From positions 1 through 62,444 of the forward strand of contig CAYVHL010000011.1 in NCBI GenBank assembly GCA_964451255.1: DNA of 62,444 nt. Reading direction: 5' to 3'. This DNA comes from JAHBTB01 sp964451255. GTDB lineage: Bacteria > Armatimonadota > Fimbriimonadia > Fimbriimonadales > Fimbriimonadaceae. The notes beneath the pieces were generated by a model. That model saw only the letters and a program-made list of their open reading frames with translations. It did not search any database and was not told the DNA's origin. Made by a program: the position numbers and the translations under genes. Shown here piece after piece: positions 1-8,974 of this stretch (its first letter is position 1; each line of letters starts with the position of its first letter).

Positions 1-63
1 GGCGTGGTCAAGAGCTGACCAGGCGTGGTCAAGAGTTGACCAGGCGTGGTCAAGAACATTCCA
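1..63. repeat. tandem 21-bp repeat, three units, each with an inverted repeat
   Basis: Three head-to-tail 21-bp units begin at positions 1, 22 and 43, each opening with GGCGTGGTCAAGA. The first two units contain the inverted repeat TGGTCA-N5-TGACCA (5-21 and 26-42). The third keeps the left half and diverges in the right half. The array is cut by the window edge, so its length is unknown. It lies just downstream of the leftward M24 peptidase gene. It could be a set of operator-like sites, a terminator-like array or a simple satellite; the sequence does not decide between these. Confidence 0.8.
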
Positions 64-111
64 CGCATGGAAAACCCTGTTCCCCGCCCTTCGCGGAGTG
101 GCCGCGGCGTC

Positions 112-1368
112 CTAGGGGGCGTGGTCGATGTCCGCGGTCAGGTTCAAAGGCGCGCCGTCCGTGACGACGACGCTGTCCTCCACCCGGACGCCGCCGTGGC
201 CCAGCCATGTGTCGGCCTCCGCCCAGTCGACCTGGCCCGCCCACTTGGCCCGCCGTTCCTCGTCTTGAAGCAAGGCGGGGATGAAGTAGCAGCCAGGCTC
301 GACGGTCACCGCGTAGCCGACTTCAAGAGGCATGTCGATGCGCACCCTCACCCCGGCAACCTTGCGGTCCCGGTCCAGCCCGGGCGGCTGGGCCATGGCG
401 TCACGCACGCCGAGCCCGACCGTGTGCCCGACGCCGTGGGGAAAGAAGAGGGCCATCAGGCCACCTTCGACCGCCTCCTCGACGGTGCACTTCACGACGC
501 CGAGTTCGACCAGGGCGCCGGCCATGACGGTCGCGCACAGGCGGTGGACGTCGTGCCACTCCCGCCCGGCCGTGCACGCGGCCACCCCCGCCAGCTCGGC
601 CTCGACGACAGCATCGTGGAGGGTCTTCTTCTTCGGGGACAGAACGCCGCAGGCGTAGGTGCGGGTCACGTCGATGACGTAGCCGTCGACCTCTGCGCCC
701 GCGTCGACCAGCAGGTAGTCGCCTTCCTGGACGGTGCGGTCGCCGGGGGTCAGGTGGAAGACCGCCGAGTCCGGCCCGGCGCCGACGATGGTGCCATAGC
801 CAGGGCCGTCGCCACCTGCCTTGCGGATGGCGTATTCGAACTCGACCTGGAGGTCGCGTTCGGTGACGCCGGGTCTGAGCTGCTTGCGGATCGCGTCGTG
901 GCCGGCCTTCGTCGCTGACGCCGCGCGCCGCATGAGGGCGATCTCCGCGGCGTCCTTGGGCCGTCGGGCGTGGCTCAGGGCTCGGCTCAACGTCTCGGAC
1001 AGGCCAGGTTCGGCCACTGCGCTGAGATAGCTACCCAACGCCGCCAAAGGCCTGCCTTCCCGCGACGCCATCCACTCGCCGAACTCGTCGATGGGTCTGC
1101 CGGTCGGCGCGGGCCCCGGCCCCCAGACCATCTCGCTTTCCGTCACCGGCGGCTCGAAGTGCACCCATCCGGTCTTGGGGTCGTAGGCGAGGACCCCGCC
1201 CTCACGCTTGCAGTCCGTCAGCCACCGGTACTCGGGGTGGGGTTTGTAGGGAAAGCACTGGTCAGCTCCTCCTGGTATGTGGATGGGGTCGCCCGCCCCC
1301 ACCACCACGACCTCGTCCTTCAGACTCCACGCCGCGACCGCCTTGTCCCTTCTTGCCTCGATGCCCAT
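112..1368 (-). CDS. M24 family aminopeptidase (Xaa-Pro aminopeptidase type)
   Basis: A 418-residue protein with a complete pita-bread M24 domain. The five metal ligands of the PepP family are visible: Asp222 and Asp233 (in LVDAGAEVDGYVIDVTRTY), His315 (in HGVGHTVGLGVRD), Glu357 (in VEPGCYF) and Glu397 (in VRVEDSVVV). The N-terminal half resembles the creatinase-like AMP N domain. It should remove an N-terminal residue before proline in the cytoplasm, since no signal peptide is seen. The ATG at 1368 was chosen because the family N-domain starts there; an open frame upstream runs to 1662 but overlaps the divergent GH116 gene and has no family similarity. The intergenic stretch shared with that gene carries TAATAC 8 bp before this start. 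Confidence 0.9.
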   Translation of the reverse strand: MGIEARRDKAVAAWSLKDEVVVVGAGDPIHIPGGADQCFPYKPHPEYRWLTDCKREGGVLAYDPKTGWVHFEPPVTESEMVWGPGPAPTGRPIDEFGEWMASREGRPLAALGSYLSAVAEPGLSETLSRALSHARRPKDAAEIALMRRAASATKAGHDAIRKQLRPGVTERDLQVEFEYAIRKAGGDGPGYGTIVGAGPDSAVFHLTPGDRTVQEGDYLLVDAGAEVDGYVIDVTRTYACGVLSPKKKTLHDAVVEAELAGVAACTAGREWHDVHRLCATVMAGALVELGVVKCTVEEAVEGGLMALFFPHGVGHTVGLGVRDAMAQPPGLDRDRKVAGVRVRIDMPLEVGYAVTVEPGCYFIPALLQDEERRAKWAGQVDWAEADTWLGHGGVRVEDSVVVTDGAPLNLTADIDHAP

Positions 1369-1434
1369 TGCCGACGGTATTACACCTTGGAACCGGCGCA
1401 GAGTTTCCAAAGGGCCGGGCACGTGTTCCCAATG

Positions 1435-1440
1435 TACACT
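1435..1440 (+). promoter_or_regulatory. TACACT -10 element for GH116 gene (leaderless type)
   Basis: TACACT ends 7 bp before the GTG at 1448, and no Shine-Dalgarno sequence lies between. There is no recognisable -35 hexamer. The spacing places the transcript start at or next to the start codon. The same hexamer precedes the GH5 gene. Confidence 0.5.
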
Positions 1441-1447
1441 TGGTGGC

Positions 1448-3844
1448 GTGGAGCTTTCTCGCCGCACGATGCTGAAACAGGCGGGGGCCGCCGCCACCGC
1501 CGGATGGGGCGCGCGTCTGGAGGCGATGGCCGGGCCCTTCCAGGTCGACGAATCCCACCTGGTACCGGCAGACAAGAAGTTGTCCGCCAATTGGATCAAG
1601 GCTCTCACCGCGCGGGGCGAGCCCCACGTTTGTCGGGGCGACGAGCTCAAGTTCATCGGCATGCCCGTAGGCGGCTGTTTCGCCGGGACTGTCTACCTGG
1701 GCGGTGACGGGCGGCTTTGGAACTGGGACGTCTTCAACCAACACCACGAGGGGACGGTGGCCCATCATGCCAAGTACGCAGGCGAGAACTTGGTCGAGAG
1801 CGCGGGGGCGAACTATGTCGACCCTCCCTCTGACGTCTCGCCGTTCCGTGTCCAGTTCGCGTGCGACGGAATCCCGTTGGAGACCGGCCATTGGGACGAC
1901 ATAACCTTTTTGGGCCAGTACCCCGTCGGCACCGTCACCTACACGGGCCACGGACTCAAGATCGTCCTCGAAGCGTTCTCCCCGTTCATCCCGCTCGACA
2001 TCGAAAGCTCCAGCTATCCCGCGACCGTGATGAAATACACGGTCACCAACCAAGGCGCGAAGCGGCGGACGGTCGACCTGTCCTGCGAGGCCGAGCACCC
2101 GGCCATCCTGTACAGCAAAGGGCTGCTCGGCACGGTCGAGCTTGTCGCCAGCGACATGCAGGGGGGACGCCCCGGAGTGTCATTCGAATGCAGGCACAAA
2201 GGCGATGGGGCGGCCCCGACTGCCGGAGATGTGGGCGACTTCGTCGTGGCGGTCGCCGAGGGCGGGGTGAAGCTCGACACGTCCCGGGCGAGGCCGTCTG
2301 CGATCGTCCACGCGCCGTTGGACCTCGGGCCCGGAGAGTCCAAATCGCGGCACTTTGTGCTCGGTTGGCGGTTTCCCAACGCTCATGTGCCAGGCTTCCC
2401 CGAAGGCGTGCAACGGTGGTACGGCGCGAAGTGGGCCAGCGCGGCCGATGTGGTCGAGGCCGTGTTCGAGGATCTCCGACGTCTTGAGGACACGACCTTC
2501 AAATGGCGGGACACGTGGTACGACTCGACCCTGCCCTACTGGTTCCTCGACCGCACGTTCGCCAACACCTGCACCCTGGCCACCAACACGTGCTACCGGT
2601 TCTCCGACGGCCGGTTCTGGTTCTGGGAAGGCATCGGCTGTTGCCACGGTTGTTGCACGCACGTCTGGGGCTACGCCCAGGCTATCGGTCGGGTCTTCCC
2701 CGAGGTCGAGAGGTACTTGAGAAAAGAGATCGACTTCGGCAAATACTTCCACGAGGATACCGGTGCGATCGACTACCGGGGCGAGTTCGGCCGGAGCGTC
2801 GCCCACGACGGACAGGCAGGGTGTGTATTGCGTGCCTACCGGGAGCACTTGATGTCCAGGGACGACACCTTCTTGAAACAGGTCTATCCGAAGGTCAAGA
2901 AGGCGACCGAACTCTTGATGAGGCAAGACCCCGACGAGGACGGCATCTTGGAGGGCGGACAGTACAACACCCTGGACGCCGCCTGGTACGGAAAGCTGGC
3001 TTGGATCTCGGGCCTCTACCTGGCCGCAGTCAAGGCTTGCGGGGCGATGGCCCAGGAAGTGGGCGACAAGGACTTCGCCAAGAAATGTGCGTCGATCAAT
3101 CGGGCCGGTGAGAAGTCGATGGTCGATCAACTCTTCGACGGCGAGTTCTTCATCAACATCCCCGACCCGGCGCACCGCGACCGGAACAACACCAACAAGG
3201 GTTGCCACATCGACCAACTCTACGGCCAGCAGTGGGCCCACCAACTCGGCCTGGGCCACATCGTCCCAGAACGCGCGGCCCGCTCCGCGATGAAGGCCCT
3301 GTACAAGTACAACTTCGCTCCCGATGTCGGCGTCTATCGTCGTGGGATGAAGACCATTCCCGGAGGGCGTTGGTACGCGGTTCCCGGTGAGGCAGGCCTG
3401 ATCATGACCACCTTCCCCAAAGGCGGCGCCGACCAGGCGGTGGGCAAGGGCCAAGACGCCTGGGCCGGGATGTACTTCAACGAGTGCATGTCCGGGTTCG
3501 AACACCAAGCGGCGGCAGGCATGGTCTACGAAGGGTTGGTCACCGAGGGATTGGCGGTGGAGCGGGCGATCCACGACCGATACGCCCCGCACAAACGCAA
3601 CCCGTACAATGAGATCGAGTGCAGCGACCATTACGGACGGGCGATGGCGTCGTTCGGCGTTTTTGTCGCGCTCACCGGGTTCTACACGAACGGCCCAGGC
3701 GGTCGATTGAGCTTCTCACCTAAGACGGGCCGCGACCACGACCGCTTTCCCTTCATCACGTCGGCCGGTTGGGGAACCGCCGAGGTCACCCGGCGGGCCG
3801 ACGGCACGTTCGACACCAAGCCCCGCTTCGTGCATCGTGCTTGA
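1448..3844 (+). CDS. GH116 family glucosylceramidase/beta-glycosidase-like protein, Tat-exported
   Basis: A 798-residue protein matching the bile-acid beta-glucosidase/GBA2 type (GH116, DUF608 catalytic region). The first 30 residues form a twin-arginine signal (SRRTMLK followed by an alanine-rich core), so export in folded form is expected. The N-terminal beta-sandwich has GGCFAGTVYLGGDGRLWNWD. The (alpha/alpha)6 region includes YNTLDAAWYGKLAWISGLY and the C-terminal NPYNEIECSDHYGRAMASFG, both typical of the family. The GTG start at 1448 begins exactly at the Tat signal; an open upstream extension to 1277 overlaps the divergent peptidase gene and would bury the signal. Family members hydrolyse beta-glucosides or beta-xylosides, and the substrate here is unknown. 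It faces the glucuronate-type operon convergently. Confidence 0.87.
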   Translation: MELSRRTMLKQAGAAATAGWGARLEAMAGPFQVDESHLVPADKKLSANWIKALTARGEPHVCRGDELKFIGMPVGGCFAGTVYLGGDGRLWNWDVFNQHHEGTVAHHAKYAGENLVESAGANYVDPPSDVSPFRVQFACDGIPLETGHWDDITFLGQYPVGTVTYTGHGLKIVLEAFSPFIPLDIESSSYPATVMKYTVTNQGAKRRTVDLSCEAEHPAILYSKGLLGTVELVASDMQGGRPGVSFECRHKGDGAAPTAGDVGDFVVAVAEGGVKLDTSRARPSAIVHAPLDLGPGESKSRHFVLGWRFPNAHVPGFPEGVQRWYGAKWASAADVVEAVFEDLRRLEDTTFKWRDTWYDSTLPYWFLDRTFANTCTLATNTCYRFSDGRFWFWEGIGCCHGCCTHVWGYAQAIGRVFPEVERYLRKEIDFGKYFHEDTGAIDYRGEFGRSVAHDGQAGCVLRAYREHLMSRDDTFLKQVYPKVKKATELLMRQDPDEDGILEGGQYNTLDAAWYGKLAWISGLYLAAVKACGAMAQEVGDKDFAKKCASINRAGEKSMVDQLFDGEFFINIPDPAHRDRNNTNKGCHIDQLYGQQWAHQLGLGHIVPERAARSAMKALYKYNFAPDVGVYRRGMKTIPGGRWYAVPGEAGLIMTTFPKGGADQAVGKGQDAWAGMYFNECMSGFEHQAAAGMVYEGLVTEGLAVERAIHDRYAPHKRNPYNEIECSDHYGRAMASFGVFVALTGFYTNGPGGRLSFSPKTGRDHDRFPFITSAGWGTAEVTRRADGTFDTKPRFVHRA

Positions 3845-3866
3845 AGGACCGGATTCTCGCTGACCA

Positions 3867-5285
3867 CTAGATGCGAAAGGACGGGTCAATATCGAAGCCG
3901 AAATAATCCCTGGCGTTCGAATAGCTGACCTCGCGCACCAAAGCCCCCACCAATTCGAAGTCCATGGGCAGCAGGCCGTCGCACATTTCTCCCCCCAGAA
4001 CGTCGCAGAGTACGCGCCGGAAATACTCGTGACGCGTATAGGACAGGAAGCTTCTGGAGTCTGTCAACATCCCGACGAACCGCCGCAACAAGCCACAGTT
4101 CGAGAGCGCGTCCAGTTGCAATTTGATCCCGTCGCGCTGGTCCAAGTGCCACCATCCGGCCCCGAACTGCATCCTGCCCGGCACGCCGGCCTTGGGGAAG
4201 TTCTGGGCCATCGTCGCGAATACGTAGTTGTCAGATGGATTGTTATTGTACAAAACGACTTTAGGGAGATGACCTTCTTTCTCCATTCCGCCGAAGAACT
4301 GGGCGAGACCCTCGGCGTGGCGAAAGTCTCCTATGCTGTCGAACCCTGTGTCTGGGCCGAGGGAGGCCAAGGCTGGCGGGTTCACACTCCGTACCGGGCC
4401 GAGATGGAACTGCATCGTCCAACCCTGTTCCGCATTCCACCTTGCCACCTGGTGCAGGATGAAGTTCGCGAAACCGTGCTGTTGCCTTTCGGTGGCCTTG
4501 TGGCCGGTCGCTGCCCGGACGAAGACCCTCTGGAGCTCTCCCGACGACAAGACCTCGACCGGCACATAGGGGAGCCCATGATCCGATAACCGCCCTCCCG
4601 CCGCATGGAAGTCGTCGTGGCGTCGCTTGAGCGCGGCCATCATGTGGTCGAGGCTATAGATAGTGGAACCTGCGGCCTCCCCGAGCTTTTCAATCCAGGG
4701 GACGAAGACCTCGGGTCGGTCAACCGCCATCGCTTTGTCCGGCCGAAACGTCGGCAAGACCTTTGTTTTGAGACCTGACTTCCCTGCCGCTTGATGATGC
4801 TCCAACGAATCTGCCGGGTCGTCCGTCGTGCACACGACTGCGATTCTTTCCCGTTCCAGGATCTTGTGAGTGCTCAGTGTCGCCAGTTGGGAGTTAGCCG
4901 TGTCCCAGACCTCCTGCGTCCTCTCGGGTGTGAGCAGGCCGTCGATCCCGAAGTAACGCTTGAGTTCCAAATGCGACCAGTGGTACAGAGGGTTGCGCAG
5001 GGTGAAGGGTAGGGTCTCCATCCACGCTTTGTGCTTCTCAAACGGCGTGGCCGATCCTGTGCAGTGTTCTTCCGACACGCCGTTGGCGCGCATCGCCCGC
5101 CACTTGTAGTGGTCGCCCTCCAGCCAAATCTCGGTCAGGTCGCGAAACCGGTGGTCGGCGGCGATCTGGGCCGGTGGCAGGTGGCAATGGAAATCGACGA
5201 TCGGCAAGCCTTCCGCGTAGTCGTGGTACAGCCGCGACGCTTCGTCGCAACCCAGCAAGAAGTCCTCAGTCAGGAATCCGTTCAT
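3867..5285 (-). CDS. uxaC: glucuronate/galacturonate isomerase UxaC
   Basis: A 472-residue protein of the UxaC family, which interconverts glucuronate with fructuronate and galacturonate with tagaturonate. The metal-binding VDFHCHLPP lies at residues 30-38 (His33, His35). Other family blocks are FRNPLYHWSHLELKRYFGI-like, MQFHLGPVRSVN and GAGWWHLDQRDG. Length matches the family (about 470). The ATG at 5285 overlaps the stop of the upstream dehydrogenase by four bases (ATGA), so it is translationally coupled. It is the last gene of a leftward five-gene operon with two sugar-acid oxidoreductases and two glycan-processing proteins, which supports use of uronates. Confidence 0.95.
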   Translation of the reverse strand: MNGFLTEDFLLGCDEASRLYHDYAEGLPIVDFHCHLPPAQIAADHRFRDLTEIWLEGDHYKWRAMRANGVSEEHCTGSATPFEKHKAWMETLPFTLRNPLYHWSHLELKRYFGIDGLLTPERTQEVWDTANSQLATLSTHKILERERIAVVCTTDDPADSLEHHQAAGKSGLKTKVLPTFRPDKAMAVDRPEVFVPWIEKLGEAAGSTIYSLDHMMAALKRRHDDFHAAGGRLSDHGLPYVPVEVLSSGELQRVFVRAATGHKATERQQHGFANFILHQVARWNAEQGWTMQFHLGPVRSVNPPALASLGPDTGFDSIGDFRHAEGLAQFFGGMEKEGHLPKVVLYNNNPSDNYVFATMAQNFPKAGVPGRMQFGAGWWHLDQRDGIKLQLDALSNCGLLRRFVGMLTDSRSFLSYTRHEYFRRVLCDVLGGEMCDGLLPMDFELVGALVREVSYSNARDYFGFDIDPSFRI

Positions 5286-6409
5286 TCCGCCCATGGATCG
5301 ACAACCAGTTTGAACACGCTCTTGACCTTCTCGGAAGTGTTCCTTTCGAAAAGAATCGGCAGTTCCGACAGTTTCGTGGATGTCAGCCACTCTTTCACCT
5401 TGAACCGAACGTTCTCCAGCCAAGCCAGCGCCCTCGGATAGTCGCCGACTTCAAAGTTGCAGCTTGTCACGATGCTCCGTTCAGACCCGAGCCGCAAGAA
5501 GTTGATAGGCACCTCCTCGTCATGCACAGCCAAGTTGACGAGCGTCCCCGCTTTGCCGAGCGCGTGCAACGCGAGGTCAAGGGTCTGAGCTAATCCGACT
5601 GTGTCGAAAACGCTTCCGAATCCCTCTGGGGCCAGCCGTCGGAGTTCGGCCCGGGTTTCCTCGTCGGACATGGCCGAGGTGTCCAGGACGGTGCCGACGT
5701 TCTGTCTCTGGGCGACCGCCAAGGCGACAGGTGATATGTCGGTGAGCACCGCGTGGCTAGCTCCCAGGGCCAACGCCGCTTGGGCGACCCCGTTACCGGC
5801 GGGGCCGGCCCCGATAGCCAACACAGGGCGTCCCGGCTGCACCCGGCCTTGTTCAGCGACGTGCAGACAGACAGCCAGGATGTCCATCATCGCCGCCTCC
5901 TCAAAACTCAGGTGGTCCGAGATCGCAAAGCAGCTCTGCCCCCAGGCCGGCGCGAACCTCGTGTACGCGCCGGGAAAGAATTCCTGAGCACCCCACCCCT
6001 GTCCATGCCCCATATGGACGGTGTTCGGACACAGCCTGGAACGACCGGCCCGGCAATCCGGGCACCGTCCGCAGACCCTGGAACACACTGGTGCGACCCT
6101 CTTGCCGAGCAGAGCCTTGTTTTCCTCCGAGAGCACGGCGACGACCGTCCCGGCGTACTCGTGTCCCAGGACGATGTTCGGTGGGTTATCCACGTGGTAG
6201 CCAAGGGTGTGCTGGGCCCAAGGGTTTTCACCCAGGTAGTAGCGGAAGTCTGAGCCACAGACACCGCAAGCGGCGACCTGGACCAACACGAGGTCGGGGT
6301 CGCCATACGATTCCAGCGGCCACATCGGGATCTCTTGTGCGCGGAGGTCTTTGCACCCGGCCAATACTCCGGCGGGCATTGTTGGTGGCAGCGAAACGGA
6401 CGTTTCCAT
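5282..6409 (-). CDS. zinc-dependent alcohol dehydrogenase (MDR family), YjmD-like
   Basis: A 375-residue medium-chain dehydrogenase. The catalytic zinc region CGVCGSDF and GHEYAG and the structural zinc cysteines in CGRCPDCRAGRSRLC are present, followed by a Rossmann fold with AIGAGPAGNGVAQAALALGA. Start (ATG 6409) and stop both overlap neighbours by a few bases, so it is coupled to the SDR gene upstream and uxaC downstream. In Bacillus subtilis a similar dehydrogenase (YjmD) sits in the uronate operon with uxaC. By that analogy it probably oxidises or reduces a sugar acid, but the substrate cannot be read from sequence. Confidence 0.85.
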   Translation of the reverse strand: METSVSLPPTMPAGVLAGCKDLRAQEIPMWPLESYGDPDLVLVQVAACGVCGSDFRYYLGENPWAQHTLGYHVDNPPNIVLGHEYAGTVVAVLSEENKALLGKRVAPVCSRVCGRCPDCRAGRSRLCPNTVHMGHGQGWGAQEFFPGAYTRFAPAWGQSCFAISDHLSFEEAAMMDILAVCLHVAEQGRVQPGRPVLAIGAGPAGNGVAQAALALGASHAVLTDISPVALAVAQRQNVGTVLDTSAMSDEETRAELRRLAPEGFGSVFDTVGLAQTLDLALHALGKAGTLVNLAVHDEEVPINFLRLGSERSIVTSCNFEVGDYPRALAWLENVRFKVKEWLTSTKLSELPILFERNTSEKVKSVFKLVVDPWAE

Positions 6410-7203
6410 CACACCCCCCACCATGAGCAAAAGCCACCGTCCACCGTCAGCACAGTCCCGTTGACGAACTTGGCGGCGTCAGACGCCAAGAACACTACTG
6501 AGCCCACGAGATCGTCCGGGTCTCCGAACCGCCCGGCCGGTGTATGGTCGAGGATCTTCCTGCCCCTTTCGGTGGCCTCGCCCGACTCCTTGTCGGTGAG
6601 CAGGTACCGGTTCTGCTCGGTGATGAAAAACCCAGGTTGCAGGGCGTTGACTCGAACCTGGCCGTTCGTCCGCGAACCCCATTCGACGGCGGCCCATCTC
6701 GTGAACTGCTCCAAGGCGGCCTTGGCGGCACCATAGCCGCCGACCCGGCTCAACGGCAGCTCTGCCGAGACGCTGGACACGGTGACGACCGACCCTCCGT
6801 CGGGGCACATGTGGGGGCCGAAGGCAAAGACCGGGTTGACCGCCCCCGCCATTAGGTTGAGGTCGAAGACCTCTTTGTAGGCCTCTAAGTCGAGCTCGAA
6901 GAAGCCCGCGTCGGGGCCGAGGGTGGCAGCGGGTCGGTTGCCTCCGATTGCGGCGACAAGGACGTCGATGCCGCCGTGCTTCTTGCCCACCTCCAACGCG
7001 ACATCTTGGAGCGAGGCGTAAGAGGAGGCGTCCGCCACCCACGCGTCGCCGTCCACCTTAGCCGCCAGACTGTCCAGCTTGTCCTTGTCACGACCCACAA
7101 GGCTCAAGCACGCGCCTGCGTCACGCAATCCCTTCACGATCGACTCGCCCAAGACGCCGGTCCCCCCCAGCACCACCGCGTGCTTGTCCCGAAGCGAGAA
7201 CAT
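6409..7203 (-). CDS. SDR oxidoreductase, probable D-mannonate (fructuronate) oxidoreductase
   Basis: A 264-residue short-chain dehydrogenase. It has the cofactor motif GGTGVLG near residue 14, an AAIGG strand motif, the catalytic Ser in VSSVSAELP, and Tyr/Lys in GYGAAKAALEQF. The C-terminal part (LQPGFFITEQNRYLL, RFGDPDDL, VDGGFCSWW) matches the SDR-type mannonate oxidoreductases such as B. subtilis YjmF/UxuB. That enzyme reduces the fructuronate made by UxaC, which agrees with the operon. ATG 7203 has GAGGTGA just upstream, one of the few good Shine-Dalgarno sequences here. No mannonate dehydratase (UxuA) or kinase is in the window. Confidence 0.85.
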   Translation of the reverse strand: MFSLRDKHAVVLGGTGVLGESIVKGLRDAGACLSLVGRDKDKLDSLAAKVDGDAWVADASSYASLQDVALEVGKKHGGIDVLVAAIGGNRPAATLGPDAGFFELDLEAYKEVFDLNLMAGAVNPVFAFGPHMCPDGGSVVTVSSVSAELPLSRVGGYGAAKAALEQFTRWAAVEWGSRTNGQVRVNALQPGFFITEQNRYLLTDKESGEATERGRKILDHTPAGRFGDPDDLVGSVVFLASDAAKFVNGTVLTVDGGFCSWWGV

Positions 7204-7208
7204 GGCGC

Positions 7209-8957
7209 TCACCTCGTGACCTCGTCGACAAACTGCTGGGGAGTCTGCGCCCCCTCGTTTACCACCGTCATCGGCGTCCAACCCGTCGGGCCCGGCCCGG
7301 TGGCGTCGGCCAGCCACTGCTTGGCGAAGGCCCGTTTGTCTTCCGGCAGGGGCCAGTCCCGCCCTTTCGCCTTGGCTGCCGCCCGGAACTCGTCCCAACG
7401 GCGGAGCCACACGGTATGGGGTGAGAGCCGCGCGACCTTGACCCGCCAGGCCAAATCCGGGGAGTCGGCCACGAGCCGGGCCGCCGACGCCCATAAGTGC
7501 TCGACCGCCAGCATGGTGTCGAAATCCAGGTAGTGGGCGGTCGGAGCGTCATAGATCGTCGTCTTCTTTGCCGCCGCCTTCGTCGAAAGCAGACCCAATA
7601 TCTGGGAGACCAGCGGGCCCGCCTTTCCGAAGTAGCCGTTGCAGAACTCGCTGGTCAGAGCCCGGTCGTCTTGCTTGGGGTCATAGAGCAACTGGGCCAA
7701 CAGCCAGGCCCGCAACTCCATCATGTCCGCGCCGCTGCTTTGGTACGCCCCCTCGTCGAACACGCCCTTCACGCCGTGGTCGGCGAAGAACCGCAGGTCG
7801 GGCCCCATAACGCGGTAGTTGGGGAACGGCTGGACATAGTGGGCGAAGTTCGTCACGTAGTCCCAGACATAGAGGCGGCTGGTCAGCTTGTTCCAGCCCG
7901 TGATGTCGCTTGCGAAGCTGTTGTTGCTCTCCGAGGTGAACGGCTGTCCAAAGTCGCATTCAATGCTACAAAGGCGAACGATCACGTTCGTACGCGGCTT
8001 GATCGTCTTTGGCGGCTTGCGGGTGTACTGGTACGCCAGCGTGTCGATGGCGACCTTGGGGAACTCGCCCTTGATCTGGTCGGCGACGTAGTTGGCGAGG
8101 GCGACCATAGTGCCTGCGTGGGTGCCCTCCCGGTCGTCGACAGCCTTGCAACGGGGACATTCGCAGGGGTTGAAGCAGTCGTTTTGACTGACGCTGACGA
8201 TGTTCACCAGCGGGTTCGCCCGACAGATCTCCTTGACCCGCTTGACGATAATGTCGCGCACATCCTGGTTGGTCGTGCAGAGCTGGGCGTTGTCCGCCGT
8301 CCGCTTTCCATTGACGAGGCTGAAGTACTCCGGATGCTCCTTGAAGTACTTGGCCGGCGGGACAAGCTCATAAAACGTGTGGACAAAGCCTCCGTAGACC
8401 GTCTTGCCGCCCATGTTGTCGTCCAGCCTGCCGTCCGTGCCTGCGACGCGGTTGTGCCACTGCCAACCACCGTCGAAGAACCCATACCAGTAGGGGTCGC
8501 GGTATTCGAACGTCGGCCTGTGGTGCTCGTCGAGCTTGGGAAACTTGAGTTCTGGGTTTGCGGGCACTGTGCTCGCCCACGGAGTCCACCACCGGACACC
8601 CGCCTGCTTTTGCAGGAACCACGAGACGGCGTACAAAGTCCCCCGTGGTCGGCCACCGGTCAACAGGAGGCGGTGCCCCTTTGTAAGCAGCACAGACTCC
8701 TCGTCTGCCAATTTGGCGGTCTTGACCTCTGGAAACAGCCTGGCGACAAGTTCGCCCCTCCCCACCACGACGCAGGCGGCCGGGGCAGTCGTGGCGTTCA
8801 GCCGTAGGACGGGCGCCTTGCCGGTTATCTTTTGCAAGGTCTGGGCGAAATCAACGGCGGCGTGGACTTCCGCCTGTGTCGCCTCTTTCGGACAGACGAC
8901 AGTCGCCCAAGCGGGATCCACCCTGATCGTCACCGCCGCCGCCAAGAGGCCGAACAT
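7209..8957 (-). CDS. DUF4838 domain protein, alpha-glucuronidase-like glycan enzyme
   Basis: A 582-residue protein. The N-terminal ~130 residues resemble the Glyco_hydro_67N/beta-hexosaminidase-like accessory domain (ATQAEVHAAVDFAQTLQKITG, then SWFLQKQAGVRWWTP). The rest matches DUF4838, a TIM-barrel-like domain with conserved VSVSQNDCFNPCECPRC and RLCSIECDFGQPF. A short hydrophobic start (MFGLLAAAVTIRVD) may be a weak signal sequence. ATG 8957 is preceded by GATACT at 6 bp spacing, close to the TAnnnT pattern. Position between a GH5 enzyme and uronate catabolic genes suggests it frees glucuronate from oligosaccharides; no activity is established by sequence alone. Confidence 0.8.
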   Translation of the reverse strand: MFGLLAAAVTIRVDPAWATVVCPKEATQAEVHAAVDFAQTLQKITGKAPVLRLNATTAPAACVVVGRGELVARLFPEVKTAKLADEESVLLTKGHRLLLTGGRPRGTLYAVSWFLQKQAGVRWWTPWASTVPANPELKFPKLDEHHRPTFEYRDPYWYGFFDGGWQWHNRVAGTDGRLDDNMGGKTVYGGFVHTFYELVPPAKYFKEHPEYFSLVNGKRTADNAQLCTTNQDVRDIIVKRVKEICRANPLVNIVSVSQNDCFNPCECPRCKAVDDREGTHAGTMVALANYVADQIKGEFPKVAIDTLAYQYTRKPPKTIKPRTNVIVRLCSIECDFGQPFTSESNNSFASDITGWNKLTSRLYVWDYVTNFAHYVQPFPNYRVMGPDLRFFADHGVKGVFDEGAYQSSGADMMELRAWLLAQLLYDPKQDDRALTSEFCNGYFGKAGPLVSQILGLLSTKAAAKKTTIYDAPTAHYLDFDTMLAVEHLWASAARLVADSPDLAWRVKVARLSPHTVWLRRWDEFRAAAKAKGRDWPLPEDKRAFAKQWLADATGPGPTGWTPMTVVNEGAQTPQQFVDEVTR

Positions 8958-8974
8958 GGCCCCAGTATCCCCGT

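Noticed and set aside
1..63. Possible CRISPR array at the left edge
   Set aside because: Units abut without spacers and are only 21 bp, so this is a tandem repeat, not a CRISPR array.
2180..3631. 483-codon open frame antisense to the GH116 gene
   Set aside because: Lies wholly opposite a well-supported gene, has no family similarity and is explained by high GC with codon-position bias in the real gene.
7497..8807. 436-codon open frame antisense to the DUF4838 gene
   Set aside because: Composition is Val/Leu/Asp/Arg-rich in the way mirror frames of GC-rich genes are; no start signal or recognisable motif.
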